Below, piece after piece: positions 1-12,599 of a DNA stretch of 64,000 nt (position 1 is the first letter of the stretch; each line of letters begins with the position of its first letter). The stretch is from Cubamyces lactineus. Taxonomy: Eukaryota > Basidiomycota > Agaricomycetes > Polyporales > Polyporaceae. Under the pieces are notes generated by a model that was not told where the DNA came from, made no database searches, and saw nothing but the letters and a program-made list of their open reading frames with translations. The translations under genes and the position numbers were made by a program. The DNA lies in NCBI GenBank assembly GCA_022376465.1, contig JACDTU010000001.1, positions 3,100,001 through 3,164,000 of the forward strand. The letters run 5' to 3'.

Positions 1-1139
1 ATCTGACCTCTTGCTCAGGGGCATTCTTGAGTAACAACACGGAAATGCCTCCTACTGTGAATTATATGGCGCCTCCTACTAGCAGACAGATCAACGGGCA
101 GACATACGTGGAGTCGCAGCGCTTCTTGGTGAGTGATTCCTGGCGACAAGCTGTGGGCCTTGTACTGAATCGCGATAGGATGTCTGCCCCTTCAACGTAG
201 ACATTCCGGAGGATCCACCATTTGATCCTAGGTGCGGATTGAGCTACAGTCGATATCTTCTCGTACTGATCTACATTTAGCAAAATCGCAATTGGTCTGT
301 ATACCCCGGGTCTCGTGTATGACAACAGCATCTGACCTCAGTGCTTGGATAGTCGGCAACGGAAATTGCGCTTCAACCTGCGCTATGTTCAGCACGCTCA
401 TGAACGAGCGCCATAACACTAAGATTGCTGTCTTCGGCGGCAAACCTGGTCTACCTACGCAATTCAAGGGTACGTCTCGAGTTCCTTAGTTTCGGAGGCT
501 TGCAGCATGCGAAGCTGATCGTTGCATGGTCCTTGTCAGGTATGGCAGGTAACCAAGTGCTTGAGTGGTTCGACATTGATTCGGAGATCAAGACGGCAAA
601 CCTGAAGGACGTGAGTAGTCGCTGCTCTGCTCTCTTCTTATCCGAGTACGGTTCTGATATCTCGTGTAGGATCCTTTGGCGCCACCGGACTTGTGAGTAT
701 GCGCTACAGAGGCTTCAGAATTAGTTGATTGATATGTGTACCGCCCGAAGGCTTGTTTCCGGTGACTTCAGGTAGGCGCATTTCTGTCTTGTTTCCACGA
801 AATCAATCCTCACAAAGCCACATCATAGACACAATTGGCGCATTGGTATAGTTCAAACTACAGTTTTATATGCTGCGTTCCTCACTATGGCATGCGCCTA
901 GCTTACAGTTTCTTCGATGAGAAAGTCCCGATCGGTGAGCATGTTGTTACGACTCCACTATGCATGCAAGCTGACATAAGTGTGGCAGCCTACGTGTCGG
1001 AACTCCCTCACTGTCTGTGCCATATTTGCTATCGGTTCTGAATCCGCCTCGATCTCTGACATTCTCTCGATTGGCAGTCCGCTTCGCGTATACGGTCGAC
1101 ACCTATAACAACCCTCAAAATCTCTGGGTGTTTGCGTAA
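1..1139 (+). CDS. Peptidase S41-like (CPAF-type) protein, 3' part only
   Basis: This is the C-terminal part of a multi-exon gene that begins outside the window. Firm exons are 353-469, 540-610 and 670-692. The last exon ends with TAA at 1137-1139 (reading ...NNPQNLWVFA). Spliced text includes GNGNCASTCAMF, then HNTKIAVFGGKPGLPTQFKG joined to MAGNQVLEWFDIDSEIKTA, then DPLAPPDL and RLAYSFFDEKVPI. This layout matches the C-terminal half of the S41/CPAF-like proteins common in agaricomycetes, where the serine in a C-x-S-x-C-A context lies in the peptidase core. Exons before 353 and between 693 and 1070 are only approximate. In the family these are often secreted; the signal peptide would lie upstream and is not seen. 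Family assignment rests on recalled similarity. Confidence 0.7.
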
Positions 1140-1907
1140 GATCGCCATTGCGTTTCCAACGCAGCTGTTGCTGACCCCGGGTTATTGTGCGTAGAGCAAA
1201 GCAACTTCTCGGATAAGGGTTGGAGCATAGCCCGAACCTGTGGCCCGTATAAGACGCGGGCTCAGGGTCGGGCTTGGGTGGGCAGGCGTACGATAACAAC
1301 GAAATGTGAGAGGACGCGACGAACTTTTGGCGACTAAGCCGATGTAACAACGAGTACTGGCACTTGATCAATACTAGGGAGTGGCCGCTTGAACCATGGC
1401 AAGGTTGCTTGTGAGCGCTTCATGGAATTTCGCATCTTGTTCAGAAGCTGTTCTTGGTGGTTACAACCATTACAACACATGGCCGTGTACGATGTGCGGC
1501 GTTCGCTCTAGTGACGAAACGCCTCCATCGAACTGGCATCCTACTGCCGAAATGCTTCTCCAGCGCGAGCACAAGTAGTCTGATGTTATTTGGCGAGATA
1601 TTGCTCTACTTCAATCAAGACTCATTGAATACGCATGTGACGGCTCATAAGTCAGTCTTGGCTTCTATATAGTTGGATTATTTGTAGTGTTTCGCGCGAC
1701 GTGTTGAGTCTTACAGTGACGGAATATACACCTCTTCCAAGTGGGTGTAGGGAGTGTGCCATTAATACTACGGGTTCCGAGTCTCGCCAAGCCTGTACCT
1801 CAGCTGAGCGCGCTCGGGACGGATCAAGCCAGCGCCCCCGACTCGCCGTTCCCGAGCGACGTCGTCGAGTAGCGCTGCACGCGACACAACGTCCTCTTCA
1901 TACCACC
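1140..1907. other. Intergenic, S41-like gene to ALDH
   Basis: No coding exon is supported here. The segment should hold the 3' UTR of the S41-like gene and the promoter of the aldehyde dehydrogenase gene. Short open frames have no recognisable family content. Confidence 0.5.
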
Positions 1908-4245
1908 ATGATCACCCGGCGGGCACTCACCACTCTTCGACGCGCTCCTCTTCACCGCGCGTTGTCTTCGCGCGCGTCGGCCGTACTCTCGGTATTGGAC
2001 CTCCATTCAGGGCGCGAGTTGCCTGGGGTGTATGACGGCGAATGGGGAGGCTCAGGCGAAGTCTTGCAGAGCGTGTGCCCGACTACGGGCGAAGTCCTCG
2101 CGCGAGTGAACACGGTACGTGTCAAGCTGACCTCTGTTCCTGTCTGTCTGTAGCATCTGGTGTGGAAGGAAGAGGGAGGCATGCATACGTTCGTTGTCGT
2201 CGTCGTCGACTGGGCGCTCGACGCGACGCGTCTTGGGCGTCTATACATTCCCCGCGGGGAACCGGAAACCCCGCATTTCATCTCACCGTCCATGAGTCGG
2301 CCCCGCGTTGACGATGGAACATATAGGCAAGCCCCGCTGAACTCGAGAGAGCCTTAGAGCGGTCCAGAGAGGCTTATCAGGTCTTCCGCAATGTCCCCGC
2401 CCCGAAGCGAGGCGAGATTCTGAGGCAGATCCGCGAAGCACTCGCCGCAAAGGTAGGACTTATTTGTGCAGGGGGCCATGTAACAGATGCTAACTTGGGG
2501 AACGATAGCGCGAAGCGCTTGGTGCTCTAATATCTTTGGAGATGGGCAAGATTCGTACTGAGGGCGTCGGCGAGGTTCAAGAGTTTGTGGACATCGTGAG
2601 TACTCTCTACCGGTGAAGCTTCGTCGCGTGTAACAGGCGCGTTCTGCGTAGGCCGACTATGCTATTGGTTTGTCCAGGATGATGAACGGGCGTGTGGTCG
2701 CTTCAGAGAGACCAGGGCACTCGATTCTTGAAGGTGAGGGTGTACCGCGCCTCTGAGAGGCTCCCGTATTACATCTTATGCATCTTCTTCAGTGCCCAAT
2801 CCTCTCGGTGTCGTAGCAGTGTTGTCCGCGTTCAACTTCCCAGTGGCCGTCTACGGCTGGTACGTTTGTAACGTAGTCTTTCAGGGTGTCTGCTCATGTA
2901 CAATTGCTAGGAATCTTGCCCTGTCTCTCGCAGCCGGCAACGCGACACTCTGGAAACCAGCACCGACCACACCGCTCTGCTCTATCGCAGTCACGAAGAT
3001 CGTCTCGAGCGTGCTGGAGCGCAATGGCATTCCCGGAGCCGTTGCAGGCCTTGTCACCGGTGGCAAAGACGTTGGTGTTGGTGTCGTCGAGAGCAAGCTC
3101 GTCGATATGGTGTCATTCACCGGCAGTGAGGCTGTCGGGCGTCAGGTTGGCGAGACCGTACAGTCGCGCTTCGGCAAAGTGCTGCTCGAGCTTGGCGGGA
3201 ACAACGGTCAGTCTCTTGCGAAGATATCTCACGGAGTATCCTGACAATCACTGGCACGTACAGCGGCGGTCGTCATGCCGGATGCAGACTTAGACATGGC
3301 CGTACCGTCCGTCTTCTTCGGAGCAGTAGGAACGGCCGGCCAGCGGTGCACATCCACGCGCAGGCTCTACCTACACAGCTCAGTCGTGCAGGCCTTCCTC
3401 TCGCGCCTCGAGTCGCTCTACCAGTCCGTCCGCCCCGGCGACCCGCTCGACAGCGCGACGCTCCTCGGCCCGCTGCACACACGCCAGGCGATGGACATAT
3501 ACCACAACGCGATCGACCGCCTCCAGAAGAGCGGCGCGGAGATCCTGACGGGCGGCGCGCCGTACCGCGACCTCGCCGCGCCGCTGGACGGAGGGAACTT
3601 TGTGATGCCGACGATCGCGATCCCGCAGGAGGTGAACGTGAAGGACCCGCTCTGGAGCACGGAGACGTTCGCGCCGGTGCTGTGCGTCGGTGTGTTTGAC
3701 GAGCTCGAGCAGGCGATCGAGTGGAACAACGGCGTGCCGCAGGTAGGTCTGCAATACGCAACCGACGCGAGGAATGCTATTGATCGGTTGTGATGTAGGG
3801 CTTGAGCAGCAGCTTGTGGACGCGTGATATCCGCAATGTCGGGAAGTGGATTGGGCCCGCAGGCTCAGATGCCGGCATCGTCAATGTACGTCTGTGAACG
3901 CTGCTATTCCCTCTACCAGGTTCACTCACCATGCATCCTAGGTCAACGTTGGCACCAGCGGCGCGGAAATTGGAGCCGCCTTCGGAGGAAACAAGGTGCG
4001 TACAACCACTCACATCTCCGCAATCTCTCTACTCATCTCCGATTCACCTGTTCACAGAGCACCGGATGGTACGCTGATGCGGTTACGTGCATTCCGATGA
4101 TGTATACTGATGCGATGTCTATTGTAGGGGTCGCGAATCCGGCGGAGACGCATGGAAGCAGTACGTCCGCTGGAGCGCATGCACGCTCAACTTCTCGGAC
4201 GCCGCGCCTCTCGCCCAGGGTGTGCAGTTCGCCAACACTACCTGA
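1908..4245 (+). CDS. ALDH7-type aldehyde dehydrogenase (antiquitin-like), probably mitochondrial
   Basis: Eleven exons give 537 residues: 1908-2114, 2327-2452, 2509-2595, 2652-2733, 2793-2859, 2911-3206, 3264-3742, 3799-3885, 3942-3995, 4058-4068 and 4128-4245. All phases agree. The ALDH7 family oxidises aldehydes with NAD+, and antiquitin acts on alpha-aminoadipic semialdehyde. Seen in the sequence: an Arg-rich start without acidic residues ([20 protein letters not shown]) that suits mitochondrial import, [18 protein letters not shown], the FTGSEAVG cofactor turn, the glutamate motif LELGGNN, and the catalytic cysteine in [12 protein letters not shown]. The end reads [12 protein letters not shown] then a closing QFANTT. 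Length is normal for the family. The start is chosen because the targeting-like peptide follows at once. Exon 10 is only 11 nt. The gene converges on SET1. Confidence 0.93.
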
Positions 4246-4850
4246 GGCGCGACCTGATGCAGCGAGCAATGCACTTGCAGCGTTTGGGCTCGTAGCTTTC
4301 TGGTCGACGGCGGAACGGTGACAATCGCATCGCTGTTGTGCAACTAGCCATGGCGTCACGATGCTTTAAACTCTTCTGCTGGCAGTAGTCGAGGCGGAGC
4401 ACCGTGTTGCGATGCCCTACCGCTACACAGTTCATATACAGTGTACATCCTGTACAGTAGAGTCCGAGGAACATTTGGATGATTTCGTTCAACCTGCCGC
4501 GGAAAGATTATTAGAGCCGGCTTGAGGCTCGGGATATCCTAGCTGGCTATTTCTTGCAGATTGTCAGAGCCGACGGCGACGCGCTTGGACAGGGTAAGCG
4601 TTGATCAGGCGCGTGCTGAGATGTATTACCTGGCCGTGCGGCGGGATAGTAAGACATGTGTTACATTATAAGATACAAGTGTGCAGGTGCGTAGGTCAGA
4701 AGAATGCGGCAAGGATAAGACAGCGATGGATGGGAAGAGAGGACCGTGAGACAGAACAAGCGGAACGGAACCGGGCGAAGGCGAGGCAAACGATGTGTGA
4801 CACAGCAGGGTATGCGAGCAATACCGACATATAAACATATAGTGCGCAGT
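4246..4850. other. Convergent intergenic spacer, ALDH and SET1 3' ends
   Basis: The spacer lies between two convergent genes. No open frame here has family content, so it probably contains both 3' UTRs. No strong terminator motif was recognised. Confidence 0.5.
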
Positions 4851-7800
4851 CTAGTTGAGAGTCCCGCGACACTTTGCGGAGCCGCAAAGGCAAGGTATCT
4901 TGTCCTGTTCAATAGGGAAATGATAATCTGGACGGCGCGTGGGCGTGTCAGCCATACTCGATGGACAAAGATGCGGTGGAGGGACGTACCATAAGTGATC
5001 TCACTGCCAAGTTCGATATCTTGCTTCGCATATATCACGATCTTCTTCTCGCCACTGATCGTGATGATCTTCGCGGTACAGTTGGGATCACAAGAGTGGT
5101 TAATGAGACGACTGAAAGACGTTGTCAGTCAACTTGTACCGTGCGCAATTGTACGAGATCAACTCACCCAAGGTTCCCCTTCTTGGTTGCATCCACCACC
5201 AAATCCTCATCGATACGGAAGAGATAGCTGCTACCGATACCCTGCCGTTCATACGCCTTCTCGCGCTTGTCGGCGACCTGCGCGCGGATGACCTCGCCCA
5301 CGTACTCGATGACCATCTCCCCGCGACTGATCTTCTCCATTGCGTAGAGACCCCAGTCGTGGATGGGTGAGCGCGCAAAGCGCAGATGCTTCTTCCGCGT
5401 CTGCAGCTGATTGTACTTGACCGAGTCGGGCGCGGCAGCCTCGCCCTTGGACAGCGCCATCGCACGCTGGACCTGGTTGATCTCCTCCAGACCCTGCGCG
5501 CGCCGACGCGCGTTCGCACGATTGGAACGTGAGGATGTGACCGCGGGCTGGGGCGGTGCCTGCTCGGCTTCGACGGCCGCCGTGTTGAGTACACCGCGCG
5601 AGACATACTGAGCGACGTATGCGGATTTCTCGGCATGCGAGATCTTGTAGTAACCTTCCGTACGAGCGGAACCCGTGACGTGTTTGCGGAAGGGAGATGG
5701 GCCTTCAGCCTCTGGCTCGGGCTCAGGCTCCAGGTCTGTGGACTTGCCGAAGAGGCTACGCTCCAGAGCGAGTTTGGCAAAGTACATCTCCTCTTCGTCA
5801 TCACAGATGCCCTCTGCTATAGGATCAATAGTCGGGACTTCGGTGGCAACCATTTCAGGCGCAGGAGGGAGGGCAGGAGAAGCGGGAGTGGATGGTCGGG
5901 AATCAAAGCCAGGGGTGATGCGCACTTGAGCAAGCGAAGGTGGTTCGTAGGGAAGCGTCTCCGGGAGGACTTCATGTACCACTTCGTTGTCAATGACAAT
6001 TGCGTCCGGTGTGGCAACCAAGGCCTCCTTGAGGGCTTTCTTTGACTTCTTCGATCGCGTAGGGACGGTGGCACCATTCTCGAGTTGCGTCTTTGCCTTT
6101 TTCTTGACAGGGACATCGAGCTCACTGACCTCAGACAATGCGCGCTTGCGTGGCTGTGGCACGTCTGGCACCTGTGCCACCATGTCCTCGTCTTCTGACT
6201 CGATGATCTTCTCCTCCACCACGACCTTCTTGGGGATAGCCTTCTTGGGCTTCTTCTTGGGCCTCTCCACCACCACTTCCTCCTCTCCTTCATCGTCCGC
6301 CTTCTCCGACATCGCAGGGGTCTCCGTTGAGACAATCGCGACCTCTTCCAAAGGGCGCTTCTTCTGCTTACGGAAAGACAGCCCACGAAGCCCTGCCTTC
6401 TCCAGGAGTTTGCTGTCGAGGACATCTTGAGGCCCCAGTACGCGACCATTGAGGGCTGCAGTTGTCTCCGAGGTAGGCACGCTCTTCTTACTGCGATGGT
6501 CGGTGATGACCCGCCGGACCTGGGATGCTACGACGCGCTCTACGACATCTTTCTCGAGCAAAGCACGGAGGTCGTGCAGAATGGTCTTCTGGGCCTGCTC
6601 AATAAGCTCCGCGTCGGTCCACTGCGTTCTGTGCGCAGTGGGCACATGCGTCGGCGCAGCGCGGACGGTCACGGTCACGGAGTAGTTGGCGAGTTTACGA
6701 CCACTGGTGTTGAGCACGAAGGAGGCTCTCCGCGCGGTGTCGCTAGCCTTGAATGTGACGTACCAACTATGTCGGTCGCGGAGGACCTGTACGCACAAAG
6801 GCGCAACATCAGCATGCCTGACCGCGGGAGGAAGAGCACACAACTCACTTGGTCGATCTCGAACCCCTCCAGGAACTTCCGCACCTCGTCCTCCCGCACA
6901 CTCCCAACATGACCATCAATCGCGATATGCTCGAAGCCGTTCTTCGCAAGCTCCGCCTTGACGACATCGTAATCGACCTTCTTTGTGTTCCTGCCCCATT
7001 GTCCGGGCCGACGCGATACAGGCGACGGCGAGCGCGATGGCAGAAAGGGAAGTGGCATGTCACGTTCGTCGAAGCCGAGACGCAGACTTGGCGGCAGCAC
7101 CGGCCCTCCCGCGATGCCGTTTGGGAACAGGTGGATGGGCGGACGTATGTTGGTTGGTGGAACTGCCTTGATCGCGTGAATGTTACGCCCCCGGGATAGC
7201 GCAGGAGGTGCTCGTCGAACGCGAGCAGGCGCGGCGGGGCCATTGCGCGGTCCTGCTGGGGTGGCGTTCGACAGTGGACTATCCTTGCCAGGGACGGGGG
7301 AGATGGCCATGGGGGTTGCCCCCTGTGGGCGCATTGGGAGGCCCGCAGTGGGCGGAGGGCGGCTGCTGAGATGCTGAGGACGGGGAATCGCTTGCAACCC
7401 TGACCTCCAGGGATTATTCGCGTGGACGGGTGTATGGCTAGCGCTCGAGGTAGGCGTGGCCTTGAGGTGCGAAGAAGCTTGTCCCGCCTTCTCCTTCTCC
7501 TCCTTCTCCCTCCGCCGCTTTTCCTCCCTCTCTCTCCTCCGCCTGTCGTCCAGCTCCGCAAGTACGGCCTTGAGCAGCTTTCCCTCTCCATCGGACACGA
7601 CGCGCAGCTCCTCGCCATCACCGACTCCAGGGACAGCCAGAGAAAGCTTCTTGCCGTGTTCGCTCTGCACGCATTTTTTGGCTTCCTCGTGTGTGGTGTA
7701 TCTGATGAACACGATCCCGAGCGCACCGCCGCTAGACTTGTCTATTTGTGGCTCAAACGAAGTGATTGTCCCGTGTACGCCGAAATGCCTCCGTATATGC

Positions 7801-9360
7801 TGATTCGGCATGAGTGGAGAGATACCGAGGACGAGCACACTGGCAGGTGGCGGAGGTCCGGCGGAATTCGCGTCGTACTACAACACGTCAAAACCAACGA
7901 AGAAGCTAAGGGAGTATTCGCACGCACCTCATACTTGCAGGTTTGAAGTTCCGTCCTCAGTGGGCGAAGAGGTGGCAGCCTCCGAACCTTTGGTTCCTTC
8001 CTTGGATCCCGGATGACGGCCTCATGCTCCCCCTCGATGACTTCACCTGCATAGCGCACCACAATTTCCTTGCCCTTCCCTTTCCCTTTCACTCGTGGTT
8101 CCTCGCCTTGATCCATACCCTTCTCCCGCAACTTATCGGCAAGCGCTCGGTACTGCCCGTCACGATCCTTGTCGATGGTATAATCGAACAAGACCTTCCA
8201 GTTCTTTCCCGGTGGATACTCTGAAGCAGATGGAGGCCATGGAGGTAACGGCGGTAGGGAATAGAGCTTTGGAGGTGAAGGAGGTCTTGGGGGCGGCGGT
8301 GGAGGCGGTTCGGAGGGAGATGGCGGGCGGGGACTTGGCGGGTGGCCATGTAACCGCGGGCCTGTTGGGACGTGCGATGGGAACCGCTGGCCGGGGAATG
8401 TGGCGCCGTGGACATCTCGTCGCGGCCCCGTTGGAGGTAGACGTATTGCAATCGGCGGTGGGATTGGAGGCGGGGCATCCGGCGGTGGTGGAGGTGGAGA
8501 AGACGGAGGAGGAGGAGGGAAATCACCATTTGGTGGTAGAGGAGGTGGCGGGAGAGATGGTGGTAAGGGGGCGGAGGGAGGTAATGGAGGTGCGGAGGCT
8601 GAAGGCGGTGGTGGAGGGGGCGGGGGCTCGTCTGGAGGAGGAGGAGGTGGTGGTGGGTCTGCCACAGGCGGTGGCGGAGGAGGAGGTTCTGTAGAAGGCG
8701 GTGGTGGCGGCGGAGGCTCATAAGCTGGGGGAGGTGGTGGCGGAGGAGGTTCTGACGGAGGTGGTGGTGCTGATTCCGTTGGCGAAGACGATGGCAGCGC
8801 AAATGCGCGTAATCGCGGCGACGTCGGTGGTTGTGGCCCTTCTGCACTCCGTAGAGAAGATGAAGAAGTACTTGGCCTCAGTTTGAACGAGATTGCTGGG
8901 TGTCTTGCGCTTAGCGCTGTCGGCTCCTGTGGGATCGCAGCCTTGCTAGGGCCCGCACCGTTCACTTGTGCCTGTAAAACGAAAGCAGATTGTTCTTGAG
9001 CTTACAAGTCTACGTGTCGCCCAAAAAGAGGCCACCTACGCCGCTCGAGCTGCCCGACTGACTCCATCCAACTTCGACCTGCTTGCCTTTCAGCGCCGAG
9101 GGCCCCGTGGGCGTGGATGCGGCTGGGCCGGTAGGGATGCCCCCGTGTCCGTTCACATACGGTTTTGCGGCTCGAGCTCTGATAGCAGCCTGGGCGTTGA
9201 GAAGACTGCGTGGACCTGTAGGCGGGGTCGCTCCTATCCGCGAGGTGGACGACGCGGGTGGTGGTGCTGAGATTGGAGGAGCATTGGCAGAAGCAGCAGC
9301 CGATCCAGGAAGAGAATTAAGCAATGCCCGCGGTGCTCGCGGCGGTGCCTTGCCCGACAT
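4851..9360 (-). CDS. SET1: Histone H3 lysine-4 methyltransferase, SET1/COMPASS catalytic subunit
   Basis: Six exons (9360-9040, 8971-7928, 7877-6849, 6786-5168, 5111-4990, 4927-4851) give 1,403 residues with consistent phases. SET1 methylates H3K4 in the nucleus as part of COMPASS. Order of parts: N-terminal [19 protein letters not shown]; a very long proline-rich tract (about residues 170-330); an RRM (about 455-545, with [20 protein letters not shown]); a charged linker; the second RRM-like SET-associated domain split by the 6787-6848 intron; a Lys/Glu-rich region; the N-SET segment with [15 protein letters not shown]; then the SET domain. SET motifs seen are [20 protein letters not shown], the cofactor/substrate motif [11 protein letters not shown], and ITYDYHFP. 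The post-SET end is [13 protein letters not shown]. All expected catalytic and zinc-binding residues are present. Starts at 9438 and 9360 are possible; MSGK at 9360 looks more like the family. Confidence 0.95.
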
Positions 9361-10299
9361 GTACGAGCACGACGGGATAGAGGAGGAAAGGGAGGGACGA
9401 GGACAAGGGACGTGGTCAAGATGGTGGTCGTGGGTCAAGCGGCATCGCCCTTGCAGCTTCGCGCCCTTGTGGCGACATCTTCGGCCAGCTCAGCTTTGTC
9501 TCAAACTTCGACCCAACCATTCTTCTCTCTTTCGAGGATTCGCTCACTGAATACGTACATGGGCATCGCAGGACAATTTTTCCCTCTACTACTTCCTTGC
9601 GCACACTCCCTGACCAACCGCACCTCGCCACCCTCAGAAAAATGCTCTACATCGCCTCACAGACGCCCTTCACGCCTATAACGGGATTCCCAGCAACCAG
9701 ACCACGAAAGCTGCCCAACAACGCTATGTGGAAAGTGGCTTGGGCCCTGAAGTTGAGTGGGGGTATCATCGTGAGACTCAAGGCTCGCCTGTGCAGTTGA
9801 CTCGAGCCCGCAGCGCGTCGTTGACCTCTTGAGGGTACAGCCGCCGTTCATAGCCGGCCTACAGGCTCGCGTCCTGATCTTCCGTAAATGCATGCGCATG
9901 GCACATGGGCGTTCATATGGGATTTAGCCTCTCGAGAGTTCACGAGCGAAAAGCCAAGCAGAAGAAGGTCAGGAAAACAGAAAAGGGCGTCGCGAGGGAC
10001 CTGTGCTGGCGCAGCGGAGGTCAGATGGCCTCATTTCGGAGATTCAATGGCCAAGGACTGGTCTAGACTCAGCCTTTGGCTCTTGCTTATCTGAGATTGA
10101 ACCCGCGAAGATAAGATGAGATCTATTCACGTCGAATCGATAGCTTTGGATTTCCTGAATCGATCAGGTTTACAGAAACTGTGGCCGGAGCATTCTGTCA
10201 ATCGCACAGCTCTTCTGGCCTCCTCTGACTCCATCCCTGACTCTCGTCGTCCCTATACTTATACGCTGATAAGTCTCCAGAGGCTCTTTCCATCACAAA
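9361..10299. promoter_or_regulatory. Divergent promoter region, SET1 and SES1
   Basis: About 940 bases separate the start codons of two divergently transcribed housekeeping genes. No supported exon was found. Small open frames on both strands lack family features. No clear TATA box was recognised near either start. Confidence 0.45.
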
Positions 10300-12050
10300 A
10301 TGACACTCGACGTGCTACACTTCATCGACAACAAGGGGGGCAATGCTGCAGAGATCAAGGAGTCGCAACGCAAGCGCGGTCTCTCGGTTGAGCTCGTGGA
10401 CGAAGTCATCCAGATGTACAACGATTGGGTGAAACGTAAGTGAGTATCAATCCCTGACATAGACATAGGAGTGAATGTCGTCGCCATTTTAGTCGATTTC
10501 GACGCAAGCAATCTAGCCAAGGAGGTGAATGCTGTGCAGAAAGAAATAGCAGCTAAGAAGAAAGTACGCCCCTTCGCGCTATCTCCAATATAATCACGCT
10601 AACTGGAACTTCAGGCAAAAGAGAACGCGGATGAGTTGGTAGCTAAGAAGAAGGACATTGACGCGCAAGTAGCTGCAAAGCGCGCAGAGGCGAAGGAGCT
10701 CGAGGCGAAGATGCGTCAAAAGGCCTCGACGGTTGGAAACATCGTGGGGAAGAATGTTCCGGTGAGCCTGACGGAGGTGCGTAAGGATGACATGCTCCCG
10801 TGGCAATCATTCATGGAGGGCAGTAGGACGACAACGCGACTCTCCGGACATGGCATCCTGAGGGCAAGGAGGTCGAGAAGAAGAGCGACATCATGCCCCA
10901 CCATGAGGTGCTCATGCGTTTGGACGCGATCGATATGGAACGTGGTAGGTCCCATATTCTGCCTCTGCGAAGCCTCTCTAGGAGGACCTAATGACGTCTA
11001 GGTGCCAAGATCGCCGGCCACCGTGGCTACTTCCTAACGAACGATGGTATCGACCTCAACCAAGCCCTTATCTCTTACGGACTAGACTTCCTCCGCAAGA
11101 AGGGATACAAGAAAGTTCAGCCACCTTTCATGATGAACAAGGATGTTATGGCCAAGACCGCGCAACTCGATCAGTTCGACGAGGAGCTGTACAAGGTGCG
11201 CGTAATCGACATGTAGACGAGATAAGTGATCACTAACCATAGGAGGACTTTCGGTGGACAGGTCATCGCGGCTGATGACGAGAAGTACCTCATCGCTACC
11301 TCGGAACAGCCCATCTCCGCGTATCACTCGGGCGAGTGGTTTGACTCCCCTGAAACGCAACTCCCTATCAAGTACGCAGGCTACTCGACGTGCTTCCGCA
11401 AGGAGGCGGGTTCCGCTGGGCGCGACATGTGGGGCATCTTCCGCGTGCACCAGTTTGAGAAGGTCGAGCAGTTCTGCATCACCGATCCCGAGACGAGCTG
11501 GGAGATGCTCGATACGATGGTCGCGAACTCGGAGGAGTTCTACCAGAGCCTCAAGATCCCGTATCGCGTCGTCGCCATCGTCTCCGGCGCACTCAACCTC
11601 GCCGCAGCGCAGAAGTATGACCTAGAGGCGTGGTTCCCTTTCCAGGGCGCATACAAAGAGCTTGTGTCCTGCTCGAACTGCACAGATTACCGTGAGTCAT
11701 GCCAGGCCTTTGTCTTTGACACCACCGCACTTACGCTGGGCATCAGAGGCCCGGAGGTTGGAAGTCCGGTGTGGACTGAAGACGAAAGATCAGGCGCGCA
11801 AAGTCTACGTTCACATGCTCAACGGTACCCTCTGTGCAACAGAGCGCGCGCTCTGCTGTATCGTCGAGAACTACCAGACTCCTGAAGTAAGCAATGCCCT
11901 CCCCACACCCCCTCAGCTAGTCAGAGCTGACTGGTGTATCTCTTCCAGGGTTTGGTCATTCCCGAGGTGCTCAGGCCATACATGCAAGGCCGCGACTTCC
12001 TTCCCTGGGCTAAGGAGCTCCCGAAGAACTACCAGCGCAAGCAGGCATAG
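10300..12050 (+). CDS. SES1: Seryl-tRNA synthetase, cytosolic
   Basis: Eight exons give 450 residues: 10300-10435, 10493-10563, 10615-10776, 10827-10944, 11002-11195, 11262-11691, 11747-11886 and 11949-12050. The enzyme charges tRNA-Ser with serine. Seen in the sequence: an N-terminal long coiled-coil arm rich in Lys/Glu/Ala (about residues 40-110, including [20 protein letters not shown]), then class II motif 1 near [10 protein letters not shown], motif 2 [20 protein letters not shown], and motif 3 [18 protein letters not shown]. The short basic tail NYQRKQA resembles other fungal cytosolic enzymes. There is no mitochondrial presequence. For exon 6, the acceptor at 11260-11261 is chosen because the earlier AG would lead into a stop codon. 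Length is normal. Confidence 0.96.
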
Positions 12051-12599
12051 ACGACGTGATGGTAGGGCTTGATATGTTGGGCACGACGAAGAGTTAGAAG
12101 TATATCGTTTGTCTGTTGTTGTACACTGTCACTGTATCCTGCCTATTGCTATTTGGTATATCTCTAGCATGGAGACCCGATTTCACGTTCACTCTCATCA
12201 GGCCGGGCCGCTTTTCTGTTTGACCAAGACAGTTGCTCGCTACAAGTGTCTCGTAGAAGACAGTAGGTAGTGTCTTTTGAGTCACCATCACCTTGCGATA
12301 CCTTTAAATTATGATATGCCCTTGCTTGCACGCATGCACCTATCTTCGTCTACGAGGTTTGCGACTTTGCACCAGCTCGAGATCCTCGAAAGCCCACCCT
12401 CTGCAGTAGTACCTGCGACATTATGTAAGCACAGGCCACAGTGTATGACTTTTCCAAACAAACACCCCGATCTTGAATCCGTTCTGATCTCGTCTCGTAC
12501 GCATACACTCAGTAGTAAACCTCATTGACTATTCGCAGTGCACCAAGACACAGTCTACGGCCAGCAGCTCCGAGTCACGTCCAAGCTATCGCGTTGAAC
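12051..12599. other. Intergenic, SES1 to DUF1308 gene
   Basis: No supported exon. The segment presumably holds the SES1 3' UTR and the promoter of the next gene. Confidence 0.45.

Noticed and set aside
8089..8847. Long open frames on both strands inside SET1, including a glycine-rich one (8400-8723) and a His/Arg-rich one
   Set aside because: They are shadows of the proline codons of the SET1 polyproline exon; the composition is explained by CCN repeats read in other frames.
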